Under the pieces are notes generated by a model. That model ran no database searches and was not told where the DNA came from. It saw only the letters and a program-made list of their open reading frames with translations. Shown here piece after piece: positions 44,451 to 47,607 of a stretch of 47,607 nucleotides of DNA. Source of the stretch: Spirosoma spitsbergense DSM 19989 (lineage in GTDB: Bacteria > Bacteroidota > Bacteroidia > Cytophagales > Spirosomataceae); contig NZ_KB893575.1 of assembly GCF_000374085.1 (NCBI RefSeq), positions 1-47,607 of the forward strand, written 5' to 3'. Position 1 is the first letter of the stretch; each line of letters begins with the position of its first letter. Made by a program: the position numbers and the translations under genes.

Positions 44451-44518
44451 AGTGCAGGTGGGAACGGGGGTGGGGATGAGATTAAGGAGGGATGTCACTC
44501 TGTCTGTAATGCATTGGG

Positions 44519-45502
44519 TTAATAAGCCCCTAAGAATTTGTGACCGTTGAAATGAATAAGGTGGTCTGGGTTATCGGCAATCCAAACTTCCGTTTCCCAC
44601 GCAATATTCATTACCCACTTGCGAAAGTCGGTCCGGGTCAGGAATGCTGTCACAAAAATTAGTTCTGCCCTACAGTCTTTCAACAGCTTTTTGAGTTCAT
44701 GTACCCTTATTTCAGACATAGGGCCTGAACTGTGTACCGCTTCAATCAGGTACAGCCAATTGTTCTTTTCGCTGTAGGCTATTATATCTGGCAGCTCATC
44801 GTGAGAAAGTTTGAAAAAGGCAAGCCGCGCCAATTCTTCTTCCTCAATGTGCAGCATTTTATTCGATGTATCGCCGATGTACAGCACATGACAGTCGCTC
44901 CCAAACCTCGGCAGAAATTGCTCAATAACAGCCTTTTGCAACACGTTGTGTTCACCCAACGACAAATTGAGTGGCTTGCCGCCAGGTAACGATACCGGTA
45001 TCTGCTCAATATTTCTCTTGCGTTCAAGAAGGTCGGCAAGGGAAGGTTTGGTTGCATTGAATGCCGCGAGTGATTTGACCCAACTTGTTGTCTTGTACTG
45101 GACAACAAGATTTTTAAAGTCAGAATGCAGTGCATACCCTCTTGTCGGGTCATTTGTAGCTGCGCTTAACTTGTCACCACTATTTACAATCAAGTCGGCA
45201 ATTACCAAAAGTTTTAAGTCCTTACGGCGTATGTCGTCATAAGAGCCGGAAGAAATAGTTTCCTCAAAATGTTTGTTGACAAACGTAATGATTTGTCTCG
45301 TCTGCAAATGCGTATTGTCCGAAGCCGTCGTCCAATCTTCTGTGACGTTGGCTACAGCTAAGAATGCCTGTGCCATTTTCTCAGCTCCCCGCTCGCTCTT
45401 TGTGTTTACTGGAATGCCTACACTGTCAAGAATATCTAATGCTTCGTTTACCAAATGCTGAACCTTTGCCGATTTGGTGCTTTTGGGAATGTAATTCTTC
45501 AT
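44519..45502 (-). CDS. BsuBI/PstI-family type II restriction endonuclease
   Basis: 327 residues. N-terminal helical part (about 1-170) and C-terminal catalytic domain of the BsuBI/PstI type. Visible motifs include VLYIGDTSNK (about 206-215), HDELPDIIAY (D235, D239), LYLIEAVHSSGPMSE (E254) and a following ELKKLLK helix, consistent with a PD-(D/E)XK-like core. It cleaves unmethylated sites; the recognition sequence cannot be read (PstI and BsuBI cut CTGCAG). Its ATG overlaps the stop of the methyltransferase gene by 4 bp, so the methyltransferase is made first. Base composition is more AT-rich than the neighbouring ATPase genes, suggesting recent acquisition. Confidence 0.92.
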   Translation of the reverse strand: MKNYIPKSTKSAKVQHLVNEALDILDSVGIPVNTKSERGAEKMAQAFLAVANVTEDWTTASDNTHLQTRQIITFVNKHFEETISSGSYDDIRRKDLKLLVIADLIVNSGDKLSAATNDPTRGYALHSDFKNLVVQYKTTSWVKSLAAFNATKPSLADLLERKRNIEQIPVSLPGGKPLNLSLGEHNVLQKAVIEQFLPRFGSDCHVLYIGDTSNKMLHIEEEELARLAFFKLSHDELPDIIAYSEKNNWLYLIEAVHSSGPMSEIRVHELKKLLKDCRAELIFVTAFLTRTDFRKWVMNIAWETEVWIADNPDHLIHFNGHKFLGAY

Positions 45503-46530
45503 GCGGGAAATAGTGTGAGCACTTTGTTGGGCGAAAATTCCTTCTCAATTATTTCCTCCGGTGAATAAAGTGGTTCAAGGTTATAGCACTCTTTCAGGGC
45601 CAAAGCAAGTTTGTAAGCTAACAGCGGGGGGACTGCATTGCCAATTTGATTGAAGCGTTGCGTTTCATTGCCTTCAAACTCAAACCAATCAGGGAAGCTC
45701 TGTAATCTTGCCGCTTCACGGTGCAACAAACGTCTGCGTCTTCCGTCTTCCAATTTTACCCTTTGCATATCGCCGGTTGCACCTGCCAGGTTGCGGCAGG
45801 TTAATGTTCTTGCTGGTTTGTTAGGGTATAAATCTCTTGGATTAACACAGGCGGATGCTTTTTCGTACTTAGCAACATACCTGTCCATCGATTCAGTAAG
45901 AAATTTGCTTTCTTCAGGAACGGTGTACATATAATCACCAATGGCCTGGCCTACTGTAACCTTTACCGGTGAAGGCTTGGGGAATTTAAAATCACTGCGG
46001 TGGCCGAAAACAAACAGCCGTTCCCTATTTTGGGGAATGCCAAAATTGACAGCGTTCAAGAGTTTAAAATCAATTATATAACCCAGCTTTTGGAGTTCCT
46101 TTATCACAAGCTCAAAGTACCATTTGTTGGCATAAAGCAAGCCCCGTACATTTTCAAACATGCACACTTTAGGCTGTAACTGTTTTACAGCGTCAAGAAA
46201 AATAGGAAAACCGTCTCTAGAATCGTAAATACCTTTTTGGTGCCCGCCAACACTAAACGGCTGGCAGGGAGGGCCACCAATCACGATCTGAGCCGCCGGG
46301 TAGTCAAAGCCCACGCCCAATTTTACGGCATGACATTCGCCTTTCAGGTTGCGATTGTAAGTAGCCGTTGCAGCGGTGTCCATTTCATAGCCAACAGTTT
46401 TGTAACCCGCAGCCTCAAAGCCTAATGAAAGTCCGCCACATCCTGCAAACAGGTCAAGCACAAGTGCCTTTTCGGTTATGTTCGGCGTTAAAACTCGATT
46501 TATTTCGTCAACATATTCTATTTGCTTCAT
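45499..46530 (-). CDS. DNA (cytosine-5) methyltransferase
   Basis: 343 residues with all major C5-MTase motifs: I LDLFAGCGGLSLGF (25-38), IV GGPPCQPFS with catalytic C89, VI ENVRGL (126-131), VIII QNRERLF (about 174-180), and X GNAVPP near the C-terminus. The target-recognition region (about 210-290) is short. It protects host DNA from the partner endonuclease encoded just downstream. C5 methylation is notable because the PstI/BsuBI endonucleases are usually paired with N6-adenine methyltransferases. Confidence 0.95.
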   Translation of the reverse strand: MKQIEYVDEINRVLTPNITEKALVLDLFAGCGGLSLGFEAAGYKTVGYEMDTAATATYNRNLKGECHAVKLGVGFDYPAAQIVIGGPPCQPFSVGGHQKGIYDSRDGFPIFLDAVKQLQPKVCMFENVRGLLYANKWYFELVIKELQKLGYIIDFKLLNAVNFGIPQNRERLFVFGHRSDFKFPKPSPVKVTVGQAIGDYMYTVPEESKFLTESMDRYVAKYEKASACVNPRDLYPNKPARTLTCRNLAGATGDMQRVKLEDGRRRRLLHREAARLQSFPDWFEFEGNETQRFNQIGNAVPPLLAYKLALALKECYNLEPLYSPEEIIEKEFSPNKVLTLFPA

Positions 46531-46543
46531 TACTCCAAAAATA

Positions 46544-46551
46544 CAAAAGTC
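46544..46551 (-). promoter_or_regulatory. Candidate -7 box of the restriction-modification operon
   Basis: GACTTTTG on the minus strand, a partial match to TAnnTTTG, 13 bp before the methyltransferase ATG, implying a very short leader. Confidence 0.35.
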
Positions 46552-46578
46552 GGCGGTATGTCAGGGTAAATACTTCAC

Positions 46579-46713
46579 TTATACCCGTCTCCGATGCTCT
46601 AAACAATCATAGACGGGAACGATATAAGTCAGGCCCAACAACTCCGCAACCCAATCCTGCCAGCGGATTCGGTTGTCTTCCAGCGGTATGGCAATGCCTT
46701 CCTGGTGGGGCAT
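46579..46713 (-). CDS. Short open frame, possible gene remnant
   Basis: 44 codons from an ATG at 46711-46713 to TAA at 46579-46581. The translation contains EGIAIPLEDNRIRWQDW and AELLGLTYIVPVYDC, which looks more protein-like than random sequence. No family recognised. It could be the 3' end of a lost gene, between the serine hydrolase fragment and the methyltransferase. The rest of the 46531-46798 gap shows nothing else. Confidence 0.3.
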   Translation of the reverse strand: MPHQEGIAIPLEDNRIRWQDWVAELLGLTYIVPVYDCLEHRRRV

Positions 46714-46798
46714 GGTCCGACGTCGGGCCCGAACCGCTGCTGATGCCTACAGATAGCGGAGGGTACATTATCCAGTCCTGCTTCTGCAACCACGTTTG

Positions 46799-47326
46799 TT
46801 ATGCGCTTTTTTTACGTCTCAGTATGTTTACAATGCGATTATACACGATCTCCGATAGATTCCAGGTGTACCCACCACTTGTATTGATAAACTGAATAAC
46901 AACCGTGTCAATGTCTTTGTGATACTTTGCAATACTCGAGTATCCTGGCAACAATCCTGTATGTTCATAAACATAAATAGAGGAATAAATAGCCTGTTCA
47001 TTGTCATTTAGCAAAGAGCCATCGTTCAATGCCCTCAGGAATATGCCCACATCGGCTGCTGTAGCAACCATTGAGCCGGCAGGGCTTATAAAATCATTAT
47101 GCTTTAAATCGCCATCATAGCCTACGTCATACCCACTCATAACATCGTCTAAATCCACTTCACTAAGCAAACTGTACGTATTATTCAACTCAAGCGGTAT
47201 CAAAATTTCCCGCTTGATGTATTGATGATGGCTGTATCCTAATGTTTTATCGAGGATTTCGCCTATCAACAAATAATTCGTATTTGAATAACTATAATTT
47301 TTATCAGGTTCAAAGTCAGCAGGCTT
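46799..47326 (-). pseudogene. Serine hydrolase (beta-lactamase-like), N-terminus removed by IS insertion
   Basis: The reading frame encodes the C-terminal part of a class C beta-lactamase-like or PBP-like serine hydrolase. The FEPDKNYSYSNTNYLLIGEI segment (near 47250-47311) contains the conserved Tyr-Ser-Asn of the second catalytic motif. Later come SPAGSMVATAADVGIFLRAL and HTGLLPGYSS, where the HxG-type third motif is recognisable. The SxxK motif and signal peptide are missing: the homologous frame stops at about 47326, next to the end of the insertion sequence. A TTG at 47270 could restart translation, but without SxxK it would be inactive. Confidence 0.8.
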
Positions 47327-47337
47327 ATCAACTGAAG

Positions 47338-47607
47338 TTACGCAGGGTCAATGTTTAACAAGAGATTCTTTTGTTGGAGAAACCGGAGTTCAGCTAAAGC
47401 TGCCTGAATGGCTTTGATATACAGTCGACCTTTCAAGGCGAACTGATTCGTTGATTCAGCAAGTTTTAAGCCCTCTAACTTGACAAAAGCACAGACTGAA
47501 GCCAGCAAATGAGTGCTCTGTGTGGTGATACTACGAGCCGGTGAATTTTGCAGTGAAGTGTTGTTCTTCAGCGACTTATGGTAGTCTTCAATGCCCCACC
47601 GTTTTTG
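47338..47607 (-). CDS. IS701-like transposase, C-terminal fragment (5' end outside window)
   Basis: Read from the right edge, 89 codons are open to the TAA at 47338-47340. The translation starts QKRWGIEDYHKSLKNNTSL and continues with SPARSITTQSTHLLAS and a helical tail ending LLLNIDPA. This matches the C-terminal region of IS701/IS4-type DDE transposases, with the catalytic Glu in WGIEDYHK. The terminus of the element lies a few bp beyond its stop, near CTGAAGTTACGCAG (about 47331-47344). Confidence 0.8.
   Translation of the reverse strand, partial: QKRWGIEDYHKSLKNNTSLQNSPARSITTQSTHLLASVCAFVKLEGLKLAESTNQFALKGRLYIKAIQAALAELRFLQQKNLLLNIDPA

Noticed and set aside
46541..46556. AAAATACAAAAG near the methyltransferase considered as a sixth regulon operator
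   Set aside because: Only the left half resembles the palindrome; there is no matching right arm and no 23-bp-spaced -7 box.

Overview
The window looks like a chromosome segment of a Gram-negative member of the Bacteroidetes, most likely the order Cytophagales and plausibly a Spirosoma relative. This rests on outer-membrane receptor and efflux proteins of Bacteroidetes type, LytTR and 7TMR-DISM two-component systems, promoters of the TAnnTTTG type instead of sigma-70 boxes, and moderate GC content. The genus is an inference. No rRNA, tRNA or CRISPR array was seen.

Left edge (1-3.3 kb): the 3' end of a transposase gene has landed in a leucine-rich-repeat gene and cut it short. Next come a LytS-type kinase and LytTR regulator pair with an inverted-octamer repeat between them, and a small secreted protein. 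From 3.5 to 14.7 kb are mostly single genes: a Spy/CpxP-like secreted protein, a papain-like peptidase fused to an alpha/beta hydrolase, a 5-dehydro-4-deoxyglucarate dehydratase-like aldolase, an M3 metallopeptidase, an SGNH hydrolase, a small membrane protein, an outer-membrane receptor and a PepSY-like protein. From 14.9 to 20.3 kb lies a tripartite RND efflux operon (outer-membrane factor, lipoprotein adaptor, pump). It is followed by a beta-propeller protein, a PAP2 phosphatase, a histidine phosphatase, a TPR-like protein and a half-size EamA transporter.

The most unusual part is 24.6-37 kb. Three tandem paralogous 7TMR-DISM sensor kinases precede one NarL/LuxR-type regulator. The kinases have decayed in complementary ways: one keeps the phospho-acceptor His but has lost the ATP-binding motifs, one keeps the ATP-binding motifs but has Arg in place of His, and the third has Tyr in place of His plus a damaged ATPase domain. 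This suggests a heteromeric kinase working in trans. Around it are five copies of an 18-bp palindrome, ATACAAAC-N2-GTTTGTAT, each 22 or 23 bp upstream of a -7-like element. They precede the third kinase and the regulator, two small secreted proteins, a flavin monooxygenase with a four-helix membrane protein, and an outer-membrane barrel. This looks like a self-contained, autoregulated signalling regulon.

From 37.4 to 44.5 kb is a complete N-ATPase operon in the order atpDCQRBEFAG. It has no separate delta gene, but a delta-like domain sits at the C-terminus of subunit b. A nested hairpin repeat separates atpB from atpE. The right end (44.5-47.6 kb) is more AT-rich accessory DNA: a BsuBI/PstI-type restriction enzyme overlapping a cytosine-C5 methyltransferase, a serine hydrolase gene beheaded by an insertion sequence, and the 3' end of an IS701-like transposase gene. 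Transposase fragments at both edges suggest the window ends are repeat-bounded.
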